Shown here one piece after another: positions 1 through 8,932 of a DNA stretch of 64,000 nt. Each line of letters begins with the position of its first letter. Position 1 is the stretch's first letter. The translations under genes were made by a program, and so were the position numbers. Origin of the DNA: Ornithinimicrobium sp. CNJ-824. GTDB taxonomy: Bacteria; Actinomycetota; Actinomycetes; Actinomycetales; Dermatophilaceae. The notes beneath the pieces are model-generated. The model made no database searches. It saw nothing but the letters and a program-made list of their open reading frames with translations, and was not told where the DNA came from. The stretch covers positions 1 through 64,000 of the forward strand of contig NZ_MKKA01000060.1 in NCBI RefSeq assembly GCF_001942405.1, written 5' to 3'.

Positions 1-91
1 GCCCGGTCACATTCCGAACCCGGAAGCTAAGCCTGACAGCGCCGATGGTACTGCACCGGGGACGGTGTGGGAGAGTAGGACACCGCCGGAC
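1..91 (+). rRNA. rrf: 5S ribosomal RNA, 3' part
   Basis: The first 91 bases read as the 3' two-thirds of a bacterial 5S rRNA: the segment with CCGAACCCGGAAG, then GCCGATGGTACTGC, and the conserved GGGAGAGTAGGACACCGCCGG end. The 5' end lies outside the window, so an rRNA operon ends here and the next genes are read in the same direction. The exact 3' end (about 90-93) is estimated by family resemblance. Confidence 0.95.
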
Positions 92-101
92 CACCATTGA
101 T

Positions 102-163
102 GGTGTGGGCCCTCAGGGCCCGGACGACACACTGTGTCGACCGGGACCCTGGGGGCCCACACC
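102..163 (+). terminator. rRNA operon terminator hairpin
   Basis: A long, nearly perfect inverted repeat starts 10 nt after the 5S end. GGTGTGGGCCC (102-112) pairs with GGGCCCACACC (153-163), CAGGG/CCCTG and CCGG pairs continue inwards, and CGACACA/TGTGTCG forms the tip. There is no clear U-tract, which is common for terminators of high-GC actinobacteria. It separates rRNA transcription from the downstream operon. Confidence 0.75.
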
Positions 164-231
164 CATGTCACGGGTCCTCAGCGGCGCAGTGGTCTGGGAG
201 GATGAGGCGTCCGACGACAGGAGGAGCGAGG

Positions 232-1149
232 GTGAACGAGCAACGTGATCGCGGGGCCCGCGGCCGGAGCGAGCGGGGCGGACCTCGCCGCGACGGTCGG
301 TCGGGGCCGCCTCGGGAGGCGCGCGGAGGACGTGGCGACGACGCACGCGACCGGAGCGATCGGCCGCGCCGGGTCCCGGAACCGGAGATCCCCGAGGACA
401 TCGAGGCTGGTCAGCTCGACAAGGTCCTGCGGGCCGAGTTGCGCACCCTGAGCAAGGACAATGCCGACGGCACGGCGCGGCACCTGGTCGCCGTGGGGCG
501 TGCGCTGGACGCAGAGGACTTCGACCGGGCGCTGGCCCACGCGCAGGCGGCCGCCAAGCGTGCTGGGCGGGTGGCCGGCGTCCGGGAGACCCTCGGTGTC
601 GTGCACTACCGGCGAGGTGAGTGGAGCAAGGCGCTGGGGGAGTTCAGGACGGCCCGCCGGCTGTCCGGGCAGGATCACCTGCTGCCCCTCATCGCCGACA
701 CCGAGCGCGGGTTGGGCCGGCCGGAACGGGCGCTGGAGCTCGGGGCGGGGCCGGAAGTCCGTCGCCTCCCGGCGGCAGAGCAGATCGAGATGGCCATCGT
801 CGTCTCGGGGGCCCGGCTGGACATGGGGCAGACCGCGGCCGCGGTGCAGAGCCTGCGGGAGCTGGTGCTGGCAGGGAAGTCGACGTCAGCGTGGGCCGCG
901 CGACTGCGCTATGCCTACGCGGCGGCGCTGGAGGCCGACGGGCAGGACGACGAGGCCCAGCGCTGGTACGCCATCGCCGCGGAACTGGACGAGACCGGTG
1001 ACACCGACGCACGGGAGCGGCTGGGCTACGAGGAGGAGCCGGAGGTCGTGGACCTCCTCGAGGGCGAGGAGACCGACGACGAGCAGGGCCAGGGTGGCGT
1101 GGACGGACGGCGGGAGGCCACCGGTGAAGGACCGGGAGCCTCCGCGTGA
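232..1149 (+). CDS. TPR-repeat protein with basic disordered N-terminus
   Basis: A 305-residue protein starting at GTG 232, preceded by GGAGGAG about 6 nt upstream; the frame is open further upstream but that part overlaps the rRNA terminator. The first ~60 residues are rich in R, G and D and look disordered. Residues ~75-270 are alpha-helical with tetratricopeptide-like spacing (for example HYRRGEWSKALGEFRTA and YAAALEADGQDDEAQRWY). The tail is acidic. Homologues occupy the same place before the HAD phosphatase in related actinomycetes and have no firm function. It is the first gene of a run of translationally coupled genes (GTGA overlap with the next). A protein-binding scaffold is the likely role; no catalytic motif is visible. 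Confidence 0.8.
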   Translation: MNEQRDRGARGRSERGGPRRDGRSGPPREARGGRGDDARDRSDRPRRVPEPEIPEDIEAGQLDKVLRAELRTLSKDNADGTARHLVAVGRALDAEDFDRALAHAQAAAKRAGRVAGVRETLGVVHYRRGEWSKALGEFRTARRLSGQDHLLPLIADTERGLGRPERALELGAGPEVRRLPAAEQIEMAIVVSGARLDMGQTAAAVQSLRELVLAGKSTSAWAARLRYAYAAALEADGQDDEAQRWYAIAAELDETGDTDARERLGYEEEPEVVDLLEGEETDDEQGQGGVDGRREATGEGPGASA

Positions 1150-2000
1150 CCGCGCTCCTCCACGGGATCCTGTGCGACCTGGACGGCGTGGTCTACCGCG
1201 GGGACGCGCCCTGCGACGGCGCCGTCGAGGGACTGGCCTCGGCGCGCGAGGCCGGCGTGCGAATCCTCTACATGACCAACAACGCCTCCAGGACACCTCA
1301 GGCGGTCGCCGACCAGCTGCAGGGGCTCGGCGTGGCCGCCGGGCCGGACGACGTGCTGACGGCGTCCCAGGTGGCGGCGGCCGAGGTCGCCGCGCTCAGG
1401 TCCCAGGGTCGGCTCACCGTCGACCAGGACCGACCCGTGCTGGCCGTGGGGGGTGCCGGGGTCGGTGCCGCGCTGGACGAGCACGGGCTGGCGTGGATCA
1501 CGACGACCCGTCAGCGGGAGCGCTCGGGCGCGACGGGCGTGGCCGACGTGGCGGCCGTCGTCCAGGGCTACGGACCGCGGCTCGACGTCCAGGACCTGAC
1601 CGAGGCGGCCTACGCGATCCGGCAGGGTGCGGCCTGGATCGCCACCAACGACGACGCCACGCTGCCCACCACGCGCGGACTGGCCGTGGGCAACGGCTCC
1701 CTCGTCGCCGCGGTCCGCAGCGCGACGGGGGTGCAACCCACGGTCGTGGGCAAGCCCCACGGCACCGCGTACGAGGTCGCCCTCGACCGGCTCGGGCTGC
1801 GGTCCCAGGACTGCCTGATGATCGGGGACAGGCTGGACACCGACATCGCCGGGGCGGCCCGTGCCGGCGTGCCCAGCGCCCTTGTCCTCACGGGTGTCTC
1901 GACCGCCGACGAGGTCAGCTCCCTGGAGCCGTCGCTGCGCCCGGACCACGTCGTGGACACCATCGGCGACCTGGCCCACCTGTGGGGGCGGGACAGGTGA
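1146..2000 (+). CDS. HAD-IIA family sugar/nitrophenyl phosphatase (NagD-like)
   Basis: A 284-aa hydrolase of the haloacid dehalogenase superfamily. The nucleophile motif DLDGVVYRG is at residues 11-19, the motif-II TNN near residue 44, the Lys in GKPHG near 201 and the acidic motif GDRLDTDIAGA near 227. This is the order of subfamily IIA (NagD/PNPase/phosphoglycolate phosphatase-like), which dephosphorylates small cytosolic phosphorylated metabolites; the substrate cannot be read from sequence. It starts at GTG 1146 within GTGA, overlapping the TPR gene by 4 nt, and its own stop overlaps the next gene the same way, so it is co-translated with its neighbours. Confidence 0.9.
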   Translation: MTALLHGILCDLDGVVYRGDAPCDGAVEGLASAREAGVRILYMTNNASRTPQAVADQLQGLGVAAGPDDVLTASQVAAAEVAALRSQGRLTVDQDRPVLAVGGAGVGAALDEHGLAWITTTRQRERSGATGVADVAAVVQGYGPRLDVQDLTEAAYAIRQGAAWIATNDDATLPTTRGLAVGNGSLVAAVRSATGVQPTVVGKPHGTAYEVALDRLGLRSQDCLMIGDRLDTDIAGAARAGVPSALVLTGVSTADEVSSLEPSLRPDHVVDTIGDLAHLWGRDR

Positions 2001-2203
2001 CCGCTGCCGGCGACCCTCACCCCAGGCCCGTCACCGGGGACGACGTCGTGGACGGTGCGCTCGACGACCTAGACCGGCGGCTCGCCGGGGACGGGGACCC
2101 GGTCGAGGCCGTGGTCGACGCGCACCGCGCCCTGCAGCGGCGGCTGAACGACCCTGGCACGTCGAACGGACCAGGACAGGCCCGTCCCGGACCCCCGGGA
2201 TGA
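1997..2203 (+). CDS. small conserved hypothetical protein, 68 aa
   Basis: A 68-residue acidic, probably helical protein starting at GTG 1997 (GTGA overlap with the phosphatase stop) and ending in an ATGA overlap with tlyA. The double 4-nt overlap strongly supports that it is translated, because it fills exactly the space between two real genes. The segment ALDDLDRRLAGDGDPVEAV is coiled-coil-like, and the last ~20 residues are rich in G and P. I recognise no domain. Comparable short ORFs occur before tlyA in other actinobacteria. Confidence 0.75.
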   Translation: MTAAGDPHPRPVTGDDVVDGALDDLDRRLAGDGDPVEAVVDAHRALQRRLNDPGTSNGPGQARPGPPG

Positions 2204-3045
2204 GCACCAGACTGGACGCGGCCCTCGTCCGGCGCGGACTGGCCCCCTCCCGGACCCAGGCGCAGCTGCTCGTGCGCGACGGACGGGTACGGGTCGACGG
2301 AAGCCCGGTGCGTCGGCCCGCCACACCGGTCGGCGACGGCCAGGAGGTCGTCCTCGACGACGCCGACGAAGGGGCGGCCAGCGCCTGGGTCAGCGAGGGC
2401 TGGGTCGGCCGGGGCGCCCTGAAGCTGCGCCACGCGCTGCAGGAGTGGGCACCCCAGGGTCTGACGGTCACGGGGCGACGGTGCCTCGACGTGGGCGCCT
2501 CGACAGGTGGGTTCACCCAGGCCCTGCTGGCTGCCGGGGCCGCCTCCGTCCTGGCCCTGGACGTGGGCCACGACCAGCTCCACCACGACCTCCGCGACGA
2601 CCCCCGCGTGCGTGACCTGTCCGGGACCAGCATCCGCGACACCGTTCCCGACACGGTCGGAGGGCCGGTCGACGTCGTCGTGGGCGACCTCTCCTTCATC
2701 AGCCTCCGCACCGTCCTTCCGGTCCTGGCCACACTGACCGCCCCCGACGGTCAGCTCGTCCTCCTCGTCAAGCCGCAGTTCGAGGTGGGCCGTGCCGGCC
2801 TTCCCCGGGACGGGGTGGTGCGCTCGCCCGAGCAGCGCCACCAGGTCCTGCGGGCCGTGCTGGCCGCGGCGGACGAGGTGGGTCTGACCCTCCACGGCAT
2901 GCTGCGGTCGCCCCTGACCGGCAGCCACGGCAACGTCGAGTACCTGCTGTGGCTGCGGCCCCGTCGGACCGACATGATTGGCTGGGGCCTGACACCGGAG
3001 GCGGTCCACGACCGGCTCGCCACCCTGAGGGAGGAGGAGAAGTGA
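2200..3045 (+). CDS. tlyA: TlyA family rRNA 2'-O-methyltransferase
   Basis: A 281-aa protein with the TlyA architecture: an N-terminal S4 RNA-binding domain (residues ~1-62, LVRRGLAPSRTQAQ and VRVDGSPV) followed by a Rossmann FtsJ/RrmJ-like methyltransferase with the SAM motif DVGASTGGFT near residue 97. VGDLSFISL and LVKPQFEVGR follow in the expected order. Known TlyA proteins methylate ribose in 16S and 23S rRNA and affect capreomycin susceptibility. The start is ATG 2200, overlapping the previous stop (ATGA); GTGA joins it to nadK. The tlyA-nadK-recN order is widely conserved in Actinobacteria. Confidence 0.93.
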   Translation: MSTRLDAALVRRGLAPSRTQAQLLVRDGRVRVDGSPVRRPATPVGDGQEVVLDDADEGAASAWVSEGWVGRGALKLRHALQEWAPQGLTVTGRRCLDVGASTGGFTQALLAAGAASVLALDVGHDQLHHDLRDDPRVRDLSGTSIRDTVPDTVGGPVDVVVGDLSFISLRTVLPVLATLTAPDGQLVLLVKPQFEVGRAGLPRDGVVRSPEQRHQVLRAVLAAADEVGLTLHGMLRSPLTGSHGNVEYLLWLRPRRTDMIGWGLTPEAVHDRLATLREEEK

Positions 3046-3974
3046 CCCGACGCATCATGCTCGTCACCCATCCCTCCCGACCCGAGGTCCCCGGACTGGC
3101 CGAGGCGTTCGAGCAGAGGTTGGCCGCCCACGGCATCTCGGTCGAGGTGGTCCCCGAGGGGGACCCGACGCACGAGATCGTCCGGACCGACCGGGTGGTC
3201 TCCCCCAAGAGCCCGGTCCCGCCCCACGTGGACGCGACGGGGTGCGAGCTCGTCGTCGTCTTCGGCGGCGACGGGACGATCCTGCGTGGAGCAGAGATCG
3301 CCCGTCCGGCCGGGACACCGCTCCTCGGGGTCAACATGGGGCGGGTCGGGTTCCTCGCGGAGGCCGAGCGGGACGACGTGGACACCATCGTCGAGCGGAT
3401 CGTGGAGCGCGACTACCACGTGGAGGAACGGATGACCCTGGAGGTCGACGTGCTCCACGACGGCCGTCCCGTCGCGCACAACTGGGCGCTCAACGAGGCG
3501 TCCGTGGAGAAGTCCGCCCGGGAACGGATGCTCGAGGTGGCGGTCGAGGTGGACGGGCGGCCGTTGTCGACGTGGGGGTGCGACGGGGTCGTCATGGCCA
3601 CGCCGACCGGGTCGACCGCCTACGCCTTCTCCGGCGGCGGGCCGGTGGTCTGGCCCGACGTCGAGGCCCTCCTGCTCGTGCCGATCTCCGCGCACGCGCT
3701 GTTCGCCCGTCCGCTGGTCCTGGGGCCTCGGACGCACCTGGCGGTGGAGGTGGTCCCGCACTCCTACGTGGCCGGCGTGATGTGGTGCGACGGGCGACGC
3801 ACGGTCGAGCTGCCTCCGGGGGCCCGGATCGAGGTGCGACGATCCTCCGTCCCCGTCCTGCTCGCCCGCCTCGGGCACGAACCGTTCGCCGACCGCCTGG
3901 TGGCCAAGTTCGAGCTGCCGGTCACCGGCTGGCGGGGACCGGGGCCCGCACCGGTGGAGGACGCGCCCGTATGA
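3042..3974 (+). CDS. nadK: NAD kinase
   Basis: A 310-aa ATP-NAD kinase, making NADP+ from NAD+ in the cytosol. The diagnostic GGDGT motif is at residues ~75-79 (VVVFGGDGTILRGAE). NMGRVGFLAE, the NE-containing segment and the glycine-rich TPTGSTAYAFSGGGP follow as expected in the diphosphate-binding fold. The length is typical. The GTG start at 3042 follows GAGGAGGAGAA and overlaps tlyA by 4 nt; ATGA joins it to recN. Confidence 0.96.
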   Translation: MTRRIMLVTHPSRPEVPGLAEAFEQRLAAHGISVEVVPEGDPTHEIVRTDRVVSPKSPVPPHVDATGCELVVVFGGDGTILRGAEIARPAGTPLLGVNMGRVGFLAEAERDDVDTIVERIVERDYHVEERMTLEVDVLHDGRPVAHNWALNEASVEKSARERMLEVAVEVDGRPLSTWGCDGVVMATPTGSTAYAFSGGGPVVWPDVEALLLVPISAHALFARPLVLGPRTHLAVEVVPHSYVAGVMWCDGRRTVELPPGARIEVRRSSVPVLLARLGHEPFADRLVAKFELPVTGWRGPGPAPVEDAPV

Positions 3975-5782
3975 CGTTGCGACGCATCCGTATCCAGGGC
4001 CTGGGGGTCATCGACGAGGCCGAGCTCGACCTAAGCCCGGGGCTCAACGTCATCACCGGCGAGACCGGTGCCGGCAAGACCATGGTGGTCAGCGGTCTTG
4101 GCCTGCTGCTGGGTGCCCGGGGCGACGCCGGGCTGGTGCGTTCGGGCACCGCCCAGGCGGTGGTCGAGGGGGAGGTGGACGTGCCGGCCGACCATCCGGC
4201 CGCGCGACGGGTGACCGAGGCCGGCGGCGACGCCTCCGACGGCGTCCTGCTGGTCCGCACGGTCGCCTCCGGAGGGCGCTCGCGGGCCTACGTCGGCGGC
4301 CGGTCCGCTCCCGTCGCCGTCCTGGGCGAGGTCGGGCAGCACCTGGTGGCGGTGCACGGCCAGGCCGACCAGTGGCGTCTGCGGGACGCCGAGCAGCACC
4401 GGATCCTGCTCGACACGGCAGGCGGACCCGAGCTGGCCGCCGCTCTCGGGGCCTACGAGCAGGCCTTCGATGCGTGGCAGGCAGCACGCCGCCGACTGGT
4501 CGAGGTCGTCCGCGGCGCCGCCGAGCGCAGCCTGCGGGTCGACGTGCTGCGCGCAGCGCTCACCGAGATCGACGGGCTGGACCCCCAGGAGGGCGAGGAG
4601 GACGACCTGCGGGCGGAGTCCGAACGCCTCAGCCACGCCGAGGAGCTGCAGACCGCCTCGTGGGCCGCGCACGACGCGCTCGTGGGGCCGGACGACCCCG
4701 GGGTGGACGTCGCCAGCGTGGCGCAGCTGGTCTCGACCGCATCCTCGGCGCTCGCCCCGGCCGCGGCCCACGATCCCGAGCTCGACGCGCTGCGGCGCCG
4801 CCTCGACGAGATCGGCTACCTCGCCTCCGACCTGGCCTCCGACCTGTCCAGCTACGCCGCCGGGGTGGACGTCGACGCCGAACGCCTGGACGCGGTGCAC
4901 CGACGTCGGGCCGACCTCACCGCGCTGCTGCGGCGCTTCGGCCCCACCACCCGGGAGCTGCTCCGGTTCGCCCGGGAGGCCCGCGACGAGCTGTCCCGCC
5001 TCGACCTGTCGGCCGACGACGTGGACGAGCTCGCCCGGCGGACCGAGTCCCTGCGGGTGCAGGTGGGTCGGCTCGGCGCTCAGCTGTCGTCCGTCCGCGA
5101 GGAGACGGCGCGACGCGTAGGTCGGGAGGTCGGCGAGGAGCTCAGCCATCTGGCGATGGGGACCGCCGAGGTGGTGGTGCACGTGGGGCGACGTCCGGCC
5201 GCTGCGACCGGCCCCGACGCCCGCGCGCAGAGCCGCGAGACCGACGAGCCGACCAGCTCCGGGGACGAGCCACCGGGCACAGTGCCCCTGCCCGACGGTC
5301 GGCAGGCCGTGCCGCGCCGGCACGGCCTGGACGACGTCGAGATCCGGCTGTCCGCCAATCCCGGCGCGCCGGCCCGGTCGGTGGCCCGTGCGGCCTCCGG
5401 CGGCGAGCTGTCCCGGGTGATGCTCGCCCTGGAGGTCGTCTGCGGCGACGACAGCCTGCCGACCTACGTGTTCGACGAGGTCGACGCCGGGGTCGGCGGC
5501 AGCGCGGCCCTCGACCTGGGAGCCCGGCTGGCCCGTCTGGCCCGTACGGCCCAGGTCGTCGTGGTCACCCACCTGGGCCAGGTGGCCGCCTACGCCGACC
5601 GCCACCTGGTGGTCCGCAAGAGCAGCGACGGACAGGTGACCCGCAGCGACGTCGTCGTCGTCGACGGGGCCGACCGGGAGTCCGAGCTGGCCCGCATGCT
5701 GGGCGGGGTCGCCGACTCCCGGGCGGCGACGGAGCACGCGCGGGAGCTGCTCGCCCGCCGGGGGCTGGAGGCTCGGGCATGA
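3971..5782 (+). CDS. recN: DNA repair protein RecN
   Basis: A 603-aa SMC-like ATPase for double-strand break repair. Walker A GETGAGKT is at residues 30-37, in the classic RecN start context (IRIQGLGVIDEAELDL). A long alpha-helical central part is followed by the C-terminal ABC half with SGGELSRVMLALE and Walker B TYVFDEVDAGVGG. Just before the signature there is a ~40-residue polar insert (around residues 405-445, RAQSRETDEPTSSGDEPPG) that is longer than in model RecN proteins. ATGA overlaps nadK. Confidence 0.96.
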   Translation: MTLRRIRIQGLGVIDEAELDLSPGLNVITGETGAGKTMVVSGLGLLLGARGDAGLVRSGTAQAVVEGEVDVPADHPAARRVTEAGGDASDGVLLVRTVASGGRSRAYVGGRSAPVAVLGEVGQHLVAVHGQADQWRLRDAEQHRILLDTAGGPELAAALGAYEQAFDAWQAARRRLVEVVRGAAERSLRVDVLRAALTEIDGLDPQEGEEDDLRAESERLSHAEELQTASWAAHDALVGPDDPGVDVASVAQLVSTASSALAPAAAHDPELDALRRRLDEIGYLASDLASDLSSYAAGVDVDAERLDAVHRRRADLTALLRRFGPTTRELLRFAREARDELSRLDLSADDVDELARRTESLRVQVGRLGAQLSSVREETARRVGREVGEELSHLAMGTAEVVVHVGRRPAAATGPDARAQSRETDEPTSSGDEPPGTVPLPDGRQAVPRRHGLDDVEIRLSANPGAPARSVARAASGGELSRVMLALEVVCGDDSLPTYVFDEVDAGVGGSAALDLGARLARLARTAQVVVVTHLGQVAAYADRHLVVRKSSDGQVTRSDVVVVDGADRESELARMLGGVADSRAATEHARELLARRGLEARA

Positions 5783-5798
5783 CGGCGGTGGGCGCCCC

Positions 5799-6980
5799 GT
5801 GAGCCGGCCATCCCGCCCGCGGCGGACCGCTGCGCAGGAGCCGGCCCCCGTGACCGGCCCGGCGCGGGTCGACCCGCGGACCAAGGAGCTGACCAAGCGG
5901 TTGCAGCCCGGCGACGTCGCGGTGATCGACCACGACGACCTCGACCAGGTCAGCGCCCACGCGCTCGTGGCGTGCCGGCCCGCCGCGGTCGTCAACGCCG
6001 CCCCCAGCACGTCCGGGACCTATCCCAACCGCGGACCGCAGATCCTGCTGGAGGCAGGGATCCCCGTGCTGGACCTGGCCGGTCCCGCGGTGATGCAGAT
6101 CGCCGAGGGGACCCCCGTCACCCTCGAGGGCGACGAGCTGCGGGCGGAGGAGCGGGTCCTGGCCCGGGGCGTCCGGCTCACCGCGGCGCTGGTGGAAGCC
6201 CAGCTGCAGGATGCGCGGTCCAACCTCTCCGACCAGATCGAGGCGTTCTCCCAGAACACGATGGACTACGTGCGGGCCGAGCGGGACCTGCTCCTGGACG
6301 GCATCGGCATCCCACCGTTGCGCACGGACCTGACCGGGCGCTACGCCCTGGTCGTGGTCCGCGGCTACCACTACAAGGAGGACCTGCACACGCTGCGCCC
6401 CTTCATCCGGGAGGCCCGTCCGGTCCTCATCGGGGTGGACGGGGGTGCGGACGCCCTCATCGAGCAGGGCCTGACGCCCGATCTCATCGTCGGGGACATG
6501 GACTCGGTCTCGGACCGCGCGCTCGCCAGCGGGGCAGAGGTGGTGGTGCACGCCTACCGGGACGGGACGGCGCCTGGTCTGGAGCGGGTGGAGGCCCTGG
6601 GCGTCCGGGACGCGGTCGTCCTTCCCGCCCCGGGCACCAGCGAGGACATCGCGATGCTGCTCGCGGACGAGAAGGGGGCCGAGCTGATCGTGGCCGTCGG
6701 CACCCACGCCACCCTGGTCGAGTTCCTCGACAAGGGGCGCCAGGGGATGGCCAGCACCTTCCTCACCAGGCTCCGGGTGGGAAGCAAGCTCGTGGACGCC
6801 AAGGGGGTGAGCCTGCTCTACCGCTCCCGCATCTCCACCGGCTCCCTCGTGTGGCTGGTCCTCGCAGGGATCACCGCCCTGCTCGTCGCCCTGGCCGCGA
6901 CCCCGGGAGGGCGGGCCTTCTTCGGTGTGCTAGCCGTACGATGGGACGATGTCTGGGCCTGGGTCGAGGGGCTGTTCTAG
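5799..6980 (+). CDS. steA: putative cytokinetic ring protein SteA
   Basis: A 393-aa protein matching the actinobacterial SteA family located between recN and steB. Residues ~210-245 carry a thiamin-pyrophosphokinase-like segment (GVDGGADALIEQG and VGDMDS near 232). One transmembrane helix lies near the C-terminus (SLVWLVLAGITALLVALA). SteA and SteB act together in septal peptidoglycan hydrolysis in Corynebacterium. The annotated start is GTG 5799. A 7-codon ORF (5779-5802) links the recN stop to this start; one missing C in the CCCC run at 5795-5798 would instead make ATG 5779 the true start. steB follows with no gap. Confidence 0.85.
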   Translation: MSRPSRPRRTAAQEPAPVTGPARVDPRTKELTKRLQPGDVAVIDHDDLDQVSAHALVACRPAAVVNAAPSTSGTYPNRGPQILLEAGIPVLDLAGPAVMQIAEGTPVTLEGDELRAEERVLARGVRLTAALVEAQLQDARSNLSDQIEAFSQNTMDYVRAERDLLLDGIGIPPLRTDLTGRYALVVVRGYHYKEDLHTLRPFIREARPVLIGVDGGADALIEQGLTPDLIVGDMDSVSDRALASGAEVVVHAYRDGTAPGLERVEALGVRDAVVLPAPGTSEDIAMLLADEKGAELIVAVGTHATLVEFLDKGRQGMASTFLTRLRVGSKLVDAKGVSLLYRSRISTGSLVWLVLAGITALLVALAATPGGRAFFGVLAVRWDDVWAWVEGLF

Positions 6981-8123
6981 GTGATCGACTTCCGTTACCA
7001 CCTCGTCTCCCTGGTGGCCGTCTTCATCGCGCTCGCCGTCGGCATCGTGCTGGGGGCCGGGCCGTTGCGCGAGGGGCTCTCCACCACGCTCGAGGGGGAG
7101 GTCTCCCAGCTGCGCGAGGAACGGGTGAGCCTGCGGGAGGACGTCGACGAGGCCCGCCGCCTGGCCGACGCGCGGGAGGAAGGCCTGCACCGCACCGGGA
7201 GCAGGGCGGTGTCGGGGACTCTCACCGGCGCCCGCGTCGGCCTGGTGGTGCTCCCCGGGGCCGACCGGGACCCGCTGGACGACCTCCGGGAGCGGCTGCA
7301 GGACGCCGGGGCCCAGGTGGCGCTCACGGTCGACGTGGACGCGCGGTGGGACGTCGAACCGCTGCCGGCGGACCGTGCCGAGCTGCTCGCGACGCTGGCG
7401 GCGAGCCTCTCCGAGCCGGAGCCGGCGGACGGGGGCGGGCCGACCTTCCCGAGCATCCTGGCCGCGGCGCTGGCCGGAGCCGACGAGACCGGGCAGCTGG
7501 GGGCCTGGCTCGTGGCCCTGGACGACCTCGCCGAGGCCGACCTCGTCGACGTGACCTGGGACGAGCCGGCCGACGGGACGGTGCGGGACCGCCGGCCTCC
7601 CGACGGGCTGGTGGTCGTGGCCGGCGGGCTCGCGGCCGAGGCGGGGGACCCCACCGCCGAGGCCGAGGACGCCGACGCCCTGGCCCACCGGATCGACCTC
7701 GCCGCCGCCCTGGCCGCGCTGGAGGTGCCGACCGTGGTCACGGGCACCGGGACGGAGAGCCGACCTGCGCTCGGCCCGGACGGCGGCCCCGACGCGCTCG
7801 ACCCGTTCCTGGCCGCGGTGCGGCAGGACCGTGAGCTCAGCGGCGAGCTGTCCACCGTCGACGATCTCGAGGGGGTGTCCGGCCGGATCGCCACGGTCCT
7901 GGCCCTGGCCTGGGAGACCCGGGACCGCGCCGGCCACTACGGCCTCGGCCGGCTTGCCCAGGCCCCCGTGCCCGTGGTACCCCCCGTCCGGGCCGACCTG
8001 GACGTCGGCGTCCCTCCGGAGACGGGGAGCACCGACGGGGCGCCGGCTCCGCCCCCCGCCGAGGACGGGGCGGTCCAGGACGGGACCGTCGAGGACGGGG
8101 CCACGGAGGCACCCGTCCCGTGA
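6981..8123 (+). CDS. steB: SteB / MctB-like copper transporter family protein
   Basis: A 380-aa protein of the actinobacterial 'copper transporter' family that includes MctB and SteB. The N-terminus MIDFRYHLVSLVAVFIALAVG is the family hallmark: a short cytosolic tip and one membrane anchor. It is followed by a coiled coil (residues ~35-75, LEGEVSQLREERVSLREDVDEAR) and an extracytoplasmic alpha/beta domain. The last ~40 residues are a low-complexity D/G/P-rich tail. Adjacency to steA argues for the cell-separation role rather than copper export; MctB function is not excluded. GTG start directly after the steA stop. Confidence 0.85.
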   Translation: MIDFRYHLVSLVAVFIALAVGIVLGAGPLREGLSTTLEGEVSQLREERVSLREDVDEARRLADAREEGLHRTGSRAVSGTLTGARVGLVVLPGADRDPLDDLRERLQDAGAQVALTVDVDARWDVEPLPADRAELLATLAASLSEPEPADGGGPTFPSILAAALAGADETGQLGAWLVALDDLAEADLVDVTWDEPADGTVRDRRPPDGLVVVAGGLAAEAGDPTAEAEDADALAHRIDLAAALAALEVPTVVTGTGTESRPALGPDGGPDALDPFLAAVRQDRELSGELSTVDDLEGVSGRIATVLALAWETRDRAGHYGLGRLAQAPVPVVPPVRADLDVGVPPETGSTDGAPAPPPAEDGAVQDGTVEDGATEAPVP

Positions 8124-8932
8124 GGCCCGCCCGACCACTGCGCACCCTCACGACGGCCCTGGTGGCGGCCACGGTCACGGCGGGGATCCGCCGCCTGGAC
8201 GCCGGTGGTGGACTGCCCGGGGGCCGCGCCCGCTGGCTCCGCACCAACCACGCCGGGGCCACCGTCTCCCTCGTGGAGGGGGTGGCCCTCGCCGGCGGCA
8301 CGGCGGCGGCCCTCCTCGCCGCCAGGCCCGCCGCGGCGGGGGCGGTGCTGCTGGCGGCCGCCGCCGGCGGCCTCGACGACCTGGCGGGCGACGGGTCCGC
8401 CCGGGGGCTCGGGGGACATCTGCGGGCCCTCCGCGACGGACGACCTACCACCGGAGCGCTGAAGGTCGTCGCGCTCGGCGTGGCAGGACTCCTGGCCGTC
8501 GCGCCCGCCGACGCCCGCGTCCCGGGCGGCACCGGTCCGCACACGCTCGCGGGTGCCGGGGTGGTCGCCGGGGCGGCCAACCTGGCGAACCTGCTCGACC
8601 TGCGCCCCGGGCGCGCCCTCAAGGTCGCCCTGACCGCGGCGCTGCCCCTGGTCGCGGGGGGCCAGCCGGCCGCGGCCGCGGTGAGCGGGGCAGGACTGGT
8701 CGTGCTGCCGGACGACCTCGCCGGACGCACCATGCTCGGGGACACGGGGGCCAACCCCCTGGGGGCAGCCGTGGGGGCGGCGGCGGCGCACCGGATGGGT
8801 CCTCGCGGACGGTGGGCCACGCTGGCCGTCCTGACCGGACTCACCCTCGCCAGCGAACGGGTCAGCTTCACCCGGGTCATCGAGTCCACCCCCGTGCTGC
8901 GCACGCTGGACCGGTGGGGCCGGCAGCGGTGA
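8120..8932 (+). CDS. MraY/WecA-like multi-pass membrane protein
   Basis: A 270-aa polytopic membrane protein with ~7-8 hydrophobic segments. Vestiges of the polyprenyl-phosphate N-acetylhexosamine-1-phosphate transferase fold are visible in order: LDDLAGD (compare DDxxG), GHLRALRDGRPTTGALK, NLANLLDLRPGRALK at the place of the NxxDGxDGLA motif, and LGDTGANPLGA (compare GDTGSxxLG). Several catalytic acids are kept, but the NxxDG motif is altered, so transferase activity is uncertain. It lies between steB and murJ with ATGA/GTGA overlaps on both sides, which suggests a lipid-linked envelope precursor role. Confidence 0.65.
   Translation: MRPARPLRTLTTALVAATVTAGIRRLDAGGGLPGGRARWLRTNHAGATVSLVEGVALAGGTAAALLAARPAAAGAVLLAAAAGGLDDLAGDGSARGLGGHLRALRDGRPTTGALKVVALGVAGLLAVAPADARVPGGTGPHTLAGAGVVAGAANLANLLDLRPGRALKVALTAALPLVAGGQPAAAAVSGAGLVVLPDDLAGRTMLGDTGANPLGAAVGAAAAHRMGPRGRWATLAVLTGLTLASERVSFTRVIESTPVLRTLDRWGRQR

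Noticed and set aside
97-231. N-terminal extension of the TPR protein from ATG 97
   Set aside because: This part coincides with the rRNA terminator hairpin, and a good ribosome-binding site precedes GTG 232.
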